Of a stretch of 64,000 nucleotides of DNA, positions 24,905 through 34,410 are shown one piece after another. Made by a program: the position numbers and the translations under genes. The stretch's first letter is position 1; each line of letters begins with the position of its first letter. Below the pieces are notes generated by a model that was given only the letters and a program-made list of their open reading frames with translations, was not told the origin of the DNA and did not search any database. This stretch comes from NORP23 sp050302475 (GTDB lineage: Bacteria > Pseudomonadota > Alphaproteobacteria > Rhodobacterales > Rhodobacteraceae), in assembly GCA_050302475.1 (NCBI GenBank), contig JBNLBF010000001.1:124001-188000 (forward strand), in the 5' to 3' direction.

Positions 24905-27063
24905 TCGGGCCTCCACCGTTTCAACAGCAACGCGTTGCCAACTACCGAAACGCTGGAGAACGCCATTGCAGCGCCAGCCAGGGCTGGATTGAGCAGCCCC
25001 ATCGCCGCAATCGGAATGCCGATGACGTTATAGATAAACGCCCAGAACAGGTTCTGCCGGATTTTCCGCGCCGTGGCCTGTGCAATATCCAGCGAAGCGC
25101 CAACCAATGTCGGCTCCGCCCGCATCAGCACAAACCCTGCCGTTTCCAGCGCCACATCCGCCCCACTGCCCATGGCGATCCCCAGATCCGCCTCCGCCAG
25201 TGCGGGCGCGTCATTGACGCCGTCGCCAACCATCGCCACCTTGCGCCCGTCCTTGACCAGCGCGCGGATCGCTTTGACCTTGTCCAATGGCCGCATCTCG
25301 GCGCGCACTTCGTCAATCCCGACTTCCGCCGCGATCAAGTCGGCGGTCGCTTGATTATCACCGGTCAGCAGCAGTGTTTTAATGCCGCGATCATGCAACG
25401 CCCGCACCGCACGTTTCGCTGTGTCGCGCACCGTATCGGCCAGCCCGATCAGCCCCAACAATTCGCCATCGCGCGAGACCCAGACCACCGTCTGTCCTTT
25501 TGCCAGCATCGGTTCCGCCAGTGCAGCGTCGGCCCCCTCGGCAGCATAGGCCTGTCGCCCGATCATCACATTCGCGCCGTCAACCATGCCTTCAACCCCA
25601 GCCCCAATACTGGCCTTGAAGCCCTTGGGCGCAGTCAGCACCAGACCTCGCGCTTCGGCAGCAGCAACCATCGCTTTGCCCAGTGGATGTTCCGACCCGG
25701 ACTGAAGCGACGCCGCCACTCGCTGCAAATCTTCTTCGGTCCCGCTCACCGCCTTCATCTCTACAATCTCCGGCCGTCCAACCGTCAGCGTTCCGGTCTT
25801 ATCAAACACCACCGTGTCGATGTCCCGCGCCCGCTCCAGCACCTCGATATTCCGGATCAGGATACCGTGCTTAGCGGCCACCCCCGTCCCCGCCACCAGC
25901 GCGGTCGGCGTGGCCAGACCCAACGCACAAGGGCACGCGATCACCAGAACCGAAATCGCCGCCGTCAGCGCCCCCTCGACCCCGCCGCCAATCGCTAGCC
26001 AAACGCCAAACGTTACCAATGCAATCGCCAGCACCACCGGCACAAATATCCCCGCCACTCGGTCAACCAGCCGCTGGATCGGCGCCTTCCCAACCTGCGC
26101 CTGTTCCACCAGATCAGCAATCCGCGCCAGCGTGGTATCCGCACCAATCTTGCGTGTCTCCACCCGCAGCAAACCGGACCCGTTGATCGCCCCCGCAATC
26201 ACGTTGTCACCAACATGCCGCGCCACCGGCATCGGTTCGCCAGTTAGCAGGCTCTCGTCCAGCTCGCTTTCGCCCTCGATGATCTCTCCATCAACGGCCA
26301 CGCGTTCGCCGGGTCGCACGATCACTACGTCGCCCATTGCGACCTGTTCAATCGGCAACTGAACCTCGACCCCATCGCGCAGCACCGTCGCCTCATCGGG
26401 CCTAAGCGCCATCAACTGGCGCAGCGCCGCCGACGCGGAGGCCTTTGCGCGGCTTTCCAAAAACTTTCCGAACAGCACCAGCGTGATCACCACGGCAGAG
26501 GCTTCGAAATACAGATGCCCCCGCGCCGCCATCCCCTGCGTCAGCAACAGATAGAGCGAATAGAAAAACGCCGCGCTCGTCCCCACGACGACCAGCTGAT
26601 CCATATTCCCGGCCCGCGATTTCAACGCGTGCCACGCGCCTTTGTAGAAACGTCGCCCGATGATGAATTGAACTGGGGCCGCCAGCGCCAGCTCCACCCA
26701 TGGCGAAAGGTGAAACCCGATCCCCATCCACATCACCACCATCTGCGCGACAAGTGGCAAGGTCAGGGCAATGGCGATCCCCATCTCCCAAATGTCACGA
26801 TTGCCAGTTGGCAACTCGACATGATCCTTGTGCACATGCGCAGGATATCCGGCATCGTTCGAGGCCTCGGCAATCGTTCCGGTATCCACCTCCGCCGGAT
26901 AAAACGTCACCGACGCATTTTCCAGCGCAAGGTTCACCGAGGCCGAGACCACCCCCGGCGCGCCCGACAGCGCCTTTTCCACGCGCCCTGCACAGCCCGC
27001 GCAGGTCATACCGCTGATATCAAATTTCACCGTTTCTGTAGTCTGTGCCTGATCGAGACTCAT
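24901..27063 (-). CDS. copA: Copper-exporting P1B-type ATPase
   Basis: A 720-residue P-type ATPase. It has one N-terminal metal domain (GMTCAGC at 18-24), the membrane copper-binding CPC in VIACPCALG, the phosphorylated Asp in DKTGTLTVG, the HP motif in SEHPLGKA, and the hinge GDGVNDAPALAEADLGIAMG. It exports Cu(I) from the cytoplasm at the cost of ATP. The reading frame runs on to 27669 antisense to hisB, but AAGGAG six bases before 27063 and the CueR promoter at 27087-27117 show the true start. cueR overlaps its stop. Confidence 0.96.
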   Translation of the reverse strand: MSLDQAQTTETVKFDISGMTCAGCAGRVEKALSGAPGVVSASVNLALENASVTFYPAEVDTGTIAEASNDAGYPAHVHKDHVELPTGNRDIWEMGIAIALTLPLVAQMVVMWMGIGFHLSPWVELALAAPVQFIIGRRFYKGAWHALKSRAGNMDQLVVVGTSAAFFYSLYLLLTQGMAARGHLYFEASAVVITLVLFGKFLESRAKASASAALRQLMALRPDEATVLRDGVEVQLPIEQVAMGDVVIVRPGERVAVDGEIIEGESELDESLLTGEPMPVARHVGDNVIAGAINGSGLLRVETRKIGADTTLARIADLVEQAQVGKAPIQRLVDRVAGIFVPVVLAIALVTFGVWLAIGGGVEGALTAAISVLVIACPCALGLATPTALVAGTGVAAKHGILIRNIEVLERARDIDTVVFDKTGTLTVGRPEIVEMKAVSGTEEDLQRVAASLQSGSEHPLGKAMVAAAEARGLVLTAPKGFKASIGAGVEGMVDGANVMIGRQAYAAEGADAALAEPMLAKGQTVVWVSRDGELLGLIGLADTVRDTAKRAVRALHDRGIKTLLLTGDNQATADLIAAEVGIDEVRAEMRPLDKVKAIRALVKDGRKVAMVGDGVNDAPALAEADLGIAMGSGADVALETAGFVLMRAEPTLVGASLDIAQATARKIRQNLFWAFIYNVIGIPIAAMGLLNPALAGAAMAFSSVSVVGNALLLKRWRPE

Positions 27064-27086
27064 AAGATTCTCCTTCTTTGGCATCT

Positions 27087-27117
27087 TACATAATCCTTCC
27101 AGTAACTGGAAGGTCAA
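27087..27117 (-). promoter_or_regulatory. CueR-controlled copA promoter
   Basis: Reading the minus strand: TTGACC (-35, 27117-27112), a 19-bp spacer, then TATGTA (-10, 27092-27087). Within and overlapping the spacer is a perfect inverted repeat CCTTCCAGT-A-ACTGGAAGG on the plus strand (27095-27113). A 19-bp spacer with this CCTTCC/GGAAGG operator is diagnostic of CueR/MerR activation. Its position fixes the copA start downstream. Confidence 0.93.
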
Positions 27118-27186
27118 GCACGCAAAACCCTCTTTCCTAACGAAACGCCCCGCCCTATAAGCAGCCTGCAAGCTACGGAGGCGAGA

Positions 27187-27780
27187 ATGCGCACAGCCAA
27201 AGTGACCCGCAAAACGGCGGAGACGGATATTTCGGTCGAAATCAACCTCGACGGAACGGGTGTTTATGACAACCAGACCGGGGTTGGCTTCTTTGACCAT
27301 ATGCTGGACCAGCTCTCGCGCCACGCCCTGATCGATATGACCGTGAAGGCCGATGGCGATCTGCACATCGACGACCACCACACGGTCGAAGACGTAGGCA
27401 TCGCGCTTGGCAAAGCCTTGGCCGAGGCCATGGGCGACAAGCGCGGCATCAACCGCTACGGTTCCTGCCTGTTGGTCATGGACGACACGTTGATCCGCGC
27501 CGCGCTCGATATGTCGGGCCGTGCCTATCTGACATGGAAAGTCGATTTTACTGCAAGCCAAATCGGCAGTTTCGACACGGAACTGGTCCGCGAGTTCTTC
27601 ACCGCCTTTGTCATGAACAGCGGCATGAACCTGCATATCGAACGCCTTGACGGGATCAACTCGCACCATATTGCCGAGGCGAGCTTCAAAGCCGTCGCGC
27701 GCGCCTTGCGCGTGGCACTTGAAACCGACCCGCGCAAAGCCGATGCTATTCCATCGACCAAGGGGACGCTCTCCGAATGA
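27187..27780 (+). CDS. hisB: Imidazoleglycerol-phosphate dehydratase
   Basis: A 197-residue single-domain HisB that dehydrates imidazole glycerol phosphate to imidazole acetol phosphate in histidine synthesis. Both His-rich metal motifs are present: DDHHTVEDVG and NSHHIAEASFKA. Length fits the monofunctional enzyme. GGAGG precedes the ATG. It overlaps hisH by four bases and is divergent from copA. Confidence 0.97.
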   Translation: MRTAKVTRKTAETDISVEINLDGTGVYDNQTGVGFFDHMLDQLSRHALIDMTVKADGDLHIDDHHTVEDVGIALGKALAEAMGDKRGINRYGSCLLVMDDTLIRAALDMSGRAYLTWKVDFTASQIGSFDTELVREFFTAFVMNSGMNLHIERLDGINSHHIAEASFKAVARALRVALETDPRKADAIPSTKGTLSE

Positions 27781-28418
27781 CCACCGTTATCGTCGATTAC
27801 GACAGCGGAAACCTGCACTCGGCCGAGAAAAGCTTCCAACGCATGGCGGCCGAGGTTGGCAGCGGACCGGTTCTTGTGTCCTCGGACCCGGAGGTCCTAA
27901 GCCGGGCGGACCGGATTGTGCTGCCGGGAGTCGGGGCATTTGCTGATTGTCGTCAAGGGCTTGCCAGCTATACCGGCCTGTTCGAAGCCATCGAGGAGCG
28001 GGTGATCAAGGGTGGCACGCCTTTCCTTGGTATCTGTGTCGGCATGCAGATGATGGCGACATGGGGTCGCGAGCATGGGCTGGACACTGCCGGATTTGAC
28101 TGGATTCCGGGTGAAGTTGTTGAAATTACACCAACAAATCCGGATTTGAAAATCCCGCACATGGGCTGGAACGACCTGACAATCACACAGGATCACCCGG
28201 TATTAGACGGGATTTCGAATGGAGATCACGCCTATTTTGTGCACTCTTACCATTTGATTCCAAAGGATAAATCGCAGTTATTTGCGAGAGTCGATTATGC
28301 TGGCGCTGTGACAGCGGCCGTGGGCCGGGACAATATGTTTGGTACGCAGTTCCACCCGGAAAAAAGCCAGGAAACCGGGTTGCGACTGATTGGGAATTTC
28401 CTGCGCTGGACCCCCTGA
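27777..28418 (+). CDS. hisH: Imidazole glycerol phosphate synthase glutaminase subunit
   Basis: A 213-residue class I glutamine amidotransferase. The catalytic triad is Cys87 (FLGICVGMQ), His193 and Glu195 (TQFHPEKSQ). It generates ammonia from glutamine for HisF, its synthase partner. hisA and hisF, which often follow in this group, are not found here: the gene is followed by a repeat-containing intergenic region and the convergent ispE gene. Confidence 0.97.
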   Translation: MTTVIVDYDSGNLHSAEKSFQRMAAEVGSGPVLVSSDPEVLSRADRIVLPGVGAFADCRQGLASYTGLFEAIEERVIKGGTPFLGICVGMQMMATWGREHGLDTAGFDWIPGEVVEITPTNPDLKIPHMGWNDLTITQDHPVLDGISNGDHAYFVHSYHLIPKDKSQLFARVDYAGAVTAAVGRDNMFGTQFHPEKSQETGLRLIGNFLRWTP

Positions 28419-28456
28419 GACCCGCGTTAACCTATCCGTGCTACCCCCAAAATCGC

Positions 28457-28500
28457 TATGCAGCATCTATGCACATACTATGCACCAATTATGCACATTC
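28457..28500 (+). repeat. Four tandem 11-bp repeats resembling DnaA boxes
   Basis: Four copies of TATGCA followed by five variable bases occur in exact 11-bp register (starts at 28457, 28468, 28479 and 28490). Taken as 9-mers shifted one base left they read CTATGCAGC, CTATGCACA, CTATGCACC and TTATGCACA. The last matches the DnaA box consensus TTATNCACA exactly, and the others differ by one to three bases. The 11-bp period places all on about the same face of the helix. They lie in the 151-base convergent gap between hisH and ispE, where no promoter is required. Confidence 0.75.
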
Positions 28501-28569
28501 CGAAAGTTAACCGGGATGGATTAACTCCTGTGAGCTTGGGGGCGTATTGAGATATTTCTCAGACGTTTC

Positions 28570-29397
28570 CTAGCCGACATCCCCAACGGCAACCCACCAA
28601 TCAGGGCGGGTGCTTGCCACATACTCAGCCGCCTGATCGGCTGCCACCCGAGTTTCAAATAGGCCGAAACAGGTTGCGCCGCTGCCACTCATCCTTGAAA
28701 GGCCGCAGGTCTGGAACTGGCGGATCGCGGTCAGCACCTCTGTGATCACCGGGGCTAGCGAGACTGCCGGACCTTCCAGATCGTTACGCTGCGCCCGCAG
28801 ATATGTGGCAAACTCCGCAAAATCGATACCTTCGGGTATCGGGGGGAGCGGCGGGTTGGATCGGGACCGCATGGCCCCAAACACCGAAGGCGTTGAGACA
28901 GCCAGTCCGGGATTGACCAGCAGCAACGAAAAGGCTGGCAGCGGAGGGAGAGGGTCTACCCTTTCCCCATAACCTGTCATCCGGGCCGAACGGCCCTCCA
29001 CGCAGACGGGGACATCCATGCCGAGCGACGCAAGCGCCTCTGTATCAGGCGCAGCCAATCCTGTGCGTGTCAGCAACCGAACCGCCGCCGCCGCATCCGC
29101 GGACCCGCCACCGATCCCAGAGGCGACGGGCAGGTTTTTCCGAAGCTGGAAATGCCCCTGCTCCTGCCCCATCAGGCGCGCAGCCCTTAGGATCAAGTTG
29201 TCATCAGTCACCGGAACAGCATTCGAAAACGGACCCGTCACCGTCAGGCGCAGCGGTCCGCCCGGCGTAAAACTCAGATTGTCGCCAAAGTCCGGAAACA
29301 CCACCAGCGAGTCGAGCCGGTGATAGCCCGTATCATCGCGCCCCAACACATGTAGGCACAGGTTGACCTTTGCCCGGGCAATTTCGGTGAGGTTCAC
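28570..29397 (-). CDS. ispE: 4-diphosphocytidyl-2-C-methyl-D-erythritol kinase
   Basis: A 275-residue GHMP kinase of the non-mevalonate isoprenoid pathway, which phosphorylates CDP-methylerythritol. Motif 1 is ARAKVNLCLHVLGRDDTGYH at the N-terminus; the ATP-binding PVASGIGGGSADAAA loop is near residue 90; the C-terminal SRMSGSGATCFGLFE loop completes the site. The start overlaps the stop of the TPR-protein gene by four bases. Confidence 0.95.
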   Translation of the reverse strand: MNLTEIARAKVNLCLHVLGRDDTGYHRLDSLVVFPDFGDNLSFTPGGPLRLTVTGPFSNAVPVTDDNLILRAARLMGQEQGHFQLRKNLPVASGIGGGSADAAAAVRLLTRTGLAAPDTEALASLGMDVPVCVEGRSARMTGYGERVDPLPPLPAFSLLLVNPGLAVSTPSVFGAMRSRSNPPLPPIPEGIDFAEFATYLRAQRNDLEGPAVSLAPVITEVLTAIRQFQTCGLSRMSGSGATCFGLFETRVAADQAAEYVASTRPDWWVAVGDVG

Positions 29398-31058
29398 TTT
29401 GCCTGTTCTTCTTCCAGAACGACGTCGAGCCCAACTTCCAGCTTACGCTTGATGCGTTCCAGATCGGCTTCTTCCGGATCAAATGACAGCGCACGACGCC
29501 ATTGGAAACGGGCCTCGTATTCGCGACCAACTTTCCACAAAACATCGCCAAGATGATCATTGATAATCGGATCAACAGGCAGCTGTTGCGCGGCGCGAAC
29601 CATATGTGGCAGGGCCGCTTCATATTCCCCAAGACGATAGAGAACCCATGCCAGAGAATCGCGGATATAGCCATCTTCGGGGCGCTGATTGACCGCTTTC
29701 TCGATCATCTCTTTCGCCTCGTCGATATTGATACCCATTTCGACGTAGGAATATCCCAGGTAGTTCAGCACACTCGGCTGATCAGGCGACAATTCCAACG
29801 CCCTGCGAAAATCGGCTTCAGCTTCGTCCCAGCGGCCAGTGCGTTCATTGGTGATGCCCCGGGTAAAAAAGACGCCCCAATGCTGGGCGCGAACGGTTCC
29901 CAGGGTATTGATCGCCTCGGTATAGGCGATACGGGCCTCTTCAAATTCCTCGACTCCGCGATGGAGGTCGCCAAGGGCGCTCCAGATATCTGCCTCGTCG
30001 GGATAGGCTTCCGCGAGGGCACGCAGGCCTTCGGCAGCGGAATCTATATTTCCCTGCTGCCGTTCCGTTTCCGAAAGTCGGATAACCGCAAGTTTGTAAT
30101 ATTCGGACCCTTCTGGGACGGTGCGATAGATTTCTCCGGCCAGCTGATACTGACCGAGCCGTTCCAGAATGTCAGCAGAGAGCATCTTTGCTTCGAGCGA
30201 TTCAGGTCGGATATGTTCCGCAAGACGCGCATAGTAGAGCGCGATCCGGTTCGGGTCCTCGCGGCTCAGCGCCTCGGCAATGGTTTCCAAGGCCTGCGCT
30301 ATCCCTTCGGAGGGATCTTCAATCACGTTGAAGGACGGGACCTCTCCGTTCACCAATTCCATGCGCATTTCCGTCAAAGCCTGCGACGAGAACCCGTTTA
30401 TCGAGGCCGCATCGATCACGTCGATGGCTTGTTGGGTCTGGCCCAATTCCGACAGGATCTGGGCATGTGCCAGAACACTCAGCCGATTTAGGTGAAGCGG
30501 TTCTTCGTCAGCCTCGAACAGGGCAATGGCTTGCGCGAAATCGCCAGCAAAGGCGAGCGCCATGGCTTTATGATATTGACCGTAGGCCTCCACCGACTTG
30601 TTGCTGTTGAGGCGGTCAAATTCGGCATAGGCGGTTTCGGTATCCCCCGCGCCGACCGACAACCAAGCGGATACCAGACCCTTGAGCAACAGCGAAATTT
30701 GCGAGCCGTCCTGAGGGACATAGCTTTGCGCAACCTCATAATTGCCTGCCTTTGTTTCGTCTGCCATCAACAGCAGGTCAGCAAACATACTGACCTTTGC
30801 GTCAAAGGCGCGGGCCGTCCGGATGGCATTGTCAAAATCTCCGGAGGACACATAGGAAACCAGTGCGTTCTGGCGCAGAAACAGGTTTTCCGGATCAGAC
30901 TTGAGGGCGCGTTCATAGTAAAGCGCAGCGGCGCGGAAATCGCCATTGATATTGGCACGGGTGGCGGCGAGGTAAGCCCCCGTCAATCCTTGCGCTGCAA
31001 GGCTTCCGGCGAAGATAAAGGAGGTCAGAAAGAAAATTGCAAACCGAATATACCGCAT
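29394..31058 (-). CDS. Exported tetratricopeptide-repeat protein
   Basis: A 554-residue protein with a signal peptide (MRYIRFAIFFLTSFIFAGSLAAQ) and then almost entirely helical TPR-like repeats. Clear units include the DFRAAALYYERALKSDPEN, WDEAEADFRRALELSPDQP and YLGYSYVEMGINIDEAKEMI regions. It probably scaffolds periplasmic or outer-membrane protein complexes; no enzyme domain is seen. The ATG at 31058 is chosen because it begins the signal peptide. It sits between ETF-QO and ispE on the same strand. Confidence 0.85.
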   Translation of the reverse strand: MRYIRFAIFFLTSFIFAGSLAAQGLTGAYLAATRANINGDFRAAALYYERALKSDPENLFLRQNALVSYVSSGDFDNAIRTARAFDAKVSMFADLLLMADETKAGNYEVAQSYVPQDGSQISLLLKGLVSAWLSVGAGDTETAYAEFDRLNSNKSVEAYGQYHKAMALAFAGDFAQAIALFEADEEPLHLNRLSVLAHAQILSELGQTQQAIDVIDAASINGFSSQALTEMRMELVNGEVPSFNVIEDPSEGIAQALETIAEALSREDPNRIALYYARLAEHIRPESLEAKMLSADILERLGQYQLAGEIYRTVPEGSEYYKLAVIRLSETERQQGNIDSAAEGLRALAEAYPDEADIWSALGDLHRGVEEFEEARIAYTEAINTLGTVRAQHWGVFFTRGITNERTGRWDEAEADFRRALELSPDQPSVLNYLGYSYVEMGINIDEAKEMIEKAVNQRPEDGYIRDSLAWVLYRLGEYEAALPHMVRAAQQLPVDPIINDHLGDVLWKVGREYEARFQWRRALSFDPEEADLERIKRKLEVGLDVVLEEEQAK

Positions 31059-31142
31059 GGCGGGTGCTGCTCCGTTAGGTATTGTTTTCACAATCCTACG
31101 TGCCAAGGCGGCCCGTTGCAATCACAGTTGCCGGGGCTCGGT

Positions 31143-32798
31143 TCACATATTCGGGTAATTCGGTCCCTCGCCGCCTTGGGGGGTGACCCAAGTGATGTTT
31201 TTCGACGGGTCCTTGATATCGCAGGTTTTGCAATGCACGCAGTTCTGCGCATTGATCTGGAAGCGAGGCTCGCTTCCATCGTCATTGCGGATCACCTCGT
31301 AAACGCCAGCCGGACAGTAGCGCTGCGCGGGTTCGGCGTATTCCGGTAGATTAACATCGATTGGGATCGATGGGTCGGCAAGGACCAGATGGCAGGGTTC
31401 ATCCTCGGCGTGGTTGGTCGCGGAAAAGCTGACATTGGTCAGGCGGTCGAAGGACAGTTTGCCGTCGGGTTTCGGGTAATCGATGGGCGCATAGTCGGCG
31501 GCTTTTCCGGTTGCTTCGGCGTCGGACTTACCATGTTTCATGGTGCCAAACGGGCTGAGTTTGGCAATTGTGTTCAGCCACATATCCAGACCGCCGAGGA
31601 GCAATCCCCCAAGCGGGCCGAATTTCGCATTAAGTGGCGCGACATTGCGCACAGGTTTCAGGTCTTTACCGATAGGGCCGTTGCGCAATTCGGCGTCGTA
31701 ATCTTCCAGCGTGTCGCCTGACCGCCCCGCCGCCAGCGCCTTGGCCGCAGCCTCTGCCGCCGCAATCCCCGACAGCATGGCGTTATGGTTGCCCTTGATG
31801 CGCGGCAGGTTCACCAGTCCAGCCGAACAGCCCAACAGCGCCCCACCCGGAAAGGCAGATTGCGGGATCGACTGGTAACCGCCCTTGGTCACCACGCGAG
31901 CACCGTAGGCAACGCGTTTACCGCCTTCCAGAACCTTGGCGATGTCGGGATGATGCTTCCAGCGCTGGAACTCCATATAGGGGTACAGATGCGGGTTTTT
32001 GTAGTTCAGATCGACGATATAGCCGACATAAACCTGATTATTTTCAAGGTGATACATGAAAGACCCACCGCCGGATTTCCAACCGAGCGGCCAGCCCATC
32101 GTGTGGGTGACTTGGCCGAGCTTATGGTTCTCGGGCTTCACTTCCCAAATCTCTTTCATGCCAAGACCGAATTTCGGCACATCCGAATTCGCGTCCAATT
32201 CGAATTTCGCGATCACCTGTTTGGATAGCGACCCACGGGCGCCTTCGGACAGGAAGACATATTTGCCGTGCAGCTCCATACCGGGTTCGTAGGATGGACC
32301 TGGCGTGCCGTCGGAGTTCTTGCCAAACTCGCCAGCGATAACGCCTTTCAGTTCGCCCTGATCGCCATAGATCACGTCGGAACAGGCCATCCCGGGAAAA
32401 ATCTCGACGCCCAGCGCCTCGGCTTGTTCAGCCATCCAGCGGCAGACATTGCCCATCGACACGATGTAGTTGCCGTGGTTGTTCATCAAAGGCGGCATCA
32501 GGAAGTTCGGCAGGCGCAGCGATCCGCCCTGCCCCAGCATCAGGAAACGGTCCGAGGTCACAGGCGTGTTGATAGGCGCGCCTTTGGCTTTCCAATCCGG
32601 GATCAGTTTATCCAATCCGCAGGTGTCCAGCACCGCGCCCGACAGGATATGCGCACCCACTTCTGAGCCTTTTTCCAACACCACCACGTCCAGATCCGGA
32701 TTGATCTGTTTCAAACGGATCGCAGCCGACAAGCCCGCAGGCCCGGCGCCGACGATAACAACGTCATATTCCATGGATTCGCGTTCGATATCGGCCAT
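31143..32798 (-). CDS. Electron transfer flavoprotein-ubiquinone oxidoreductase
   Basis: A 551-residue membrane-associated flavoprotein that passes electrons from ETF to ubiquinone. The FAD dinucleotide motif VVIVGAGPAGLSAA is near residue 14, and the single 4Fe-4S cluster is bound by Cys495, Cys520, Cys523 and Cys526 (the last three in CVHCKTC). The quinone and membrane-binding regions lie between. Its electron donor is the EtfAB pair encoded at 13719-15406. Confidence 0.96.
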   Translation of the reverse strand: MADIERESMEYDVVIVGAGPAGLSAAIRLKQINPDLDVVVLEKGSEVGAHILSGAVLDTCGLDKLIPDWKAKGAPINTPVTSDRFLMLGQGGSLRLPNFLMPPLMNNHGNYIVSMGNVCRWMAEQAEALGVEIFPGMACSDVIYGDQGELKGVIAGEFGKNSDGTPGPSYEPGMELHGKYVFLSEGARGSLSKQVIAKFELDANSDVPKFGLGMKEIWEVKPENHKLGQVTHTMGWPLGWKSGGGSFMYHLENNQVYVGYIVDLNYKNPHLYPYMEFQRWKHHPDIAKVLEGGKRVAYGARVVTKGGYQSIPQSAFPGGALLGCSAGLVNLPRIKGNHNAMLSGIAAAEAAAKALAAGRSGDTLEDYDAELRNGPIGKDLKPVRNVAPLNAKFGPLGGLLLGGLDMWLNTIAKLSPFGTMKHGKSDAEATGKAADYAPIDYPKPDGKLSFDRLTNVSFSATNHAEDEPCHLVLADPSIPIDVNLPEYAEPAQRYCPAGVYEVIRNDDGSEPRFQINAQNCVHCKTCDIKDPSKNITWVTPQGGEGPNYPNM

Positions 32799-32887
32799 GA
32801 TGCCCTCCGCAATAGTTTGGGACTGCCTATCGCAAACCGGCGTAAAGGGTCAATCGCGACGCGACGTCCGCGTCGTGTTTCGCGACC

Positions 32888-34255
32888 TCATTGCAATATC
32901 CCGAAACGATACCCGGTTTTGCGCCAGCGCTGCGTCAGAACCACAATGACGGTGATCAGCAGCAGGATTTCCGAGACGGGTTGGGCAACCCAGATGCCGA
33001 TCTCACCGATGAACTGCGGCAGGATCAGGATACCAGGCACCGCGAAGGCATAGGTGCGCGACAGGCCAAGGATAGCGGCCCTCACAGGATCGCCAATGGC
33101 AGTGAAATACATGCCCCACATCATGTTGAAGCCAAACAGGAACATCAGCGCCATGGTGATGGGAATGATCCGCGCGACCTCGGCCGCGATGGCGGCGTCG
33201 TCCACAAACAGGAAACCGATTTTATGGCGGAAGGTCAGCAAAAGAACCTGGGTTGTGATATTGTAGACCAGCGCGATACCGATCGCGATTTTAAACCCGC
33301 TATTGGAGCGGTCATACAGTTTCGCCCCGTAATTGTTGCCGACAATCGTCTGCATCCCGATGCCGATACCCAGTAGCGGCAGAAAGGTGAAAGTGTTGAT
33401 GCGGGTGATGATCCCATAGGCTCCGGCAGTGACGTCATAGGTCGTGCTAAATTTCTGCAGGCTGAATAGCGCGGCGGTCGCGATCAGGGATACACCGAAA
33501 TTGCCAAGGCTGGGGGTGATGCCGAGGCTCAGGAACTCCATCCAATGCCGCGTTGCATGTTTCCAGCCATCCCAAAACAGCGGGAAGCTGGTACCCTGCA
33601 AACGGCGCAGAATGATAATCGCAACCATGCTGGAGGCTTGCGCAAACACCGTGCCCCATGCGGACCCGGCCACTCCCCAATCCAATTGCACGATCAGGAT
33701 GTAGTTATAAAGAATATTCAGCGCCGACCCCAACAGCGTCACCATCGCCATCTGGGGCATTTTCCCTTCACACCGCAGTGCATCAATGTTGACCGACAGG
33801 ACGAACATCAAAGGCGAGGTGAAGATCAGAATGGACATATAAGTATAGCCCATGCTGGCTAGTTCCGGGTGCCCGTTGGATATCCAGGTGCTCAGCGGCC
33901 CGCCAATCAGGGCAAACACTGCCATCAGCACAAAGGCGACGAAAATCGAGAGCAATGACGCCCCGACATAGGCTTGCCCGGCCTCTGCCTGCTGTCCTGC
34001 ACCAAGAAGGCGCGCAAACAGGCTGGAAAATCCACCCGAGACCCACGCCGAAAATGCCACCAGCATCATAAAAAACGGGAACATCAGCGTGACAGCGGTA
34101 AGCGCATCTGCGCCAACATATTTGCCAAGGAAATACGCATCGACCAGCGTGTAAAAGCCGTTGACCAGAAACACAAAAATGATTGGGGCTGCCGTGATGA
34201 GATACAGTCGGCCCAATGACCCCGACAGGAAGATATTCTTGCGTTCAGTACTCAT
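32888..34255 (-). CDS. MATE-family efflux transporter
   Basis: A 455-residue protein with twelve predicted membrane helices in two homologous halves. The N-terminal half contains FSAWVSGGFSSLFARLLGAGQ and the second LLGIGIGMQTIVGNNYGAK, typical MATE elements. It likely exports cationic drugs or metabolites using a proton or sodium gradient. It stands alone, 89 bases before the ETF-QO gene on the same strand, and is divergent from greA. Confidence 0.88.
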   Translation of the reverse strand: MSTERKNIFLSGSLGRLYLITAAPIIFVFLVNGFYTLVDAYFLGKYVGADALTAVTLMFPFFMMLVAFSAWVSGGFSSLFARLLGAGQQAEAGQAYVGASLLSIFVAFVLMAVFALIGGPLSTWISNGHPELASMGYTYMSILIFTSPLMFVLSVNIDALRCEGKMPQMAMVTLLGSALNILYNYILIVQLDWGVAGSAWGTVFAQASSMVAIIILRRLQGTSFPLFWDGWKHATRHWMEFLSLGITPSLGNFGVSLIATAALFSLQKFSTTYDVTAGAYGIITRINTFTFLPLLGIGIGMQTIVGNNYGAKLYDRSNSGFKIAIGIALVYNITTQVLLLTFRHKIGFLFVDDAAIAAEVARIIPITMALMFLFGFNMMWGMYFTAIGDPVRAAILGLSRTYAFAVPGILILPQFIGEIGIWVAQPVSEILLLITVIVVLTQRWRKTGYRFGILQ

Positions 34256-34410
34256 GGGAAAATCCGGCTAATTATCGCCTGAACGGGCTATCCCAGTGCG
34301 AAAACACTGTCAAAGACTGTATTGTTATGGTTACAAGATTCGACGTTCGGGTTGAAGATGATGGGCCTCGTCCCTAATATCGCTCGAAATCTATTTGTTG
34401 GAGGGGGTCC

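Noticed and set aside
24862..25998. Long plus-strand reading frame opposite copA (378 residues)
   Set aside because: Low-complexity Arg/His/Gln-rich translation, no recognisable domain; a shadow of a GC-rich gene.
27064..27669. N-terminal extension of the copA reading frame
   Set aside because: It is antisense to hisB, lacks family similarity, and starts upstream of the CueR promoter.
28507..28524. Possible CtrA site (two TTAA words)
   Set aside because: Spacing is ten bases, whereas the CtrA consensus needs seven.
29502..30491. Plus-strand reading frame opposite the TPR gene (329 residues)
   Set aside because: The TPR frame has signal peptide and repeats; this one shows no family features.
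32857..32875. CGACGCG/CGCGTCG hairpin between the MATE and ETF-QO genes
   Set aside because: Seven base pairs and no T-run on either strand; could be chance in GC-rich DNA.
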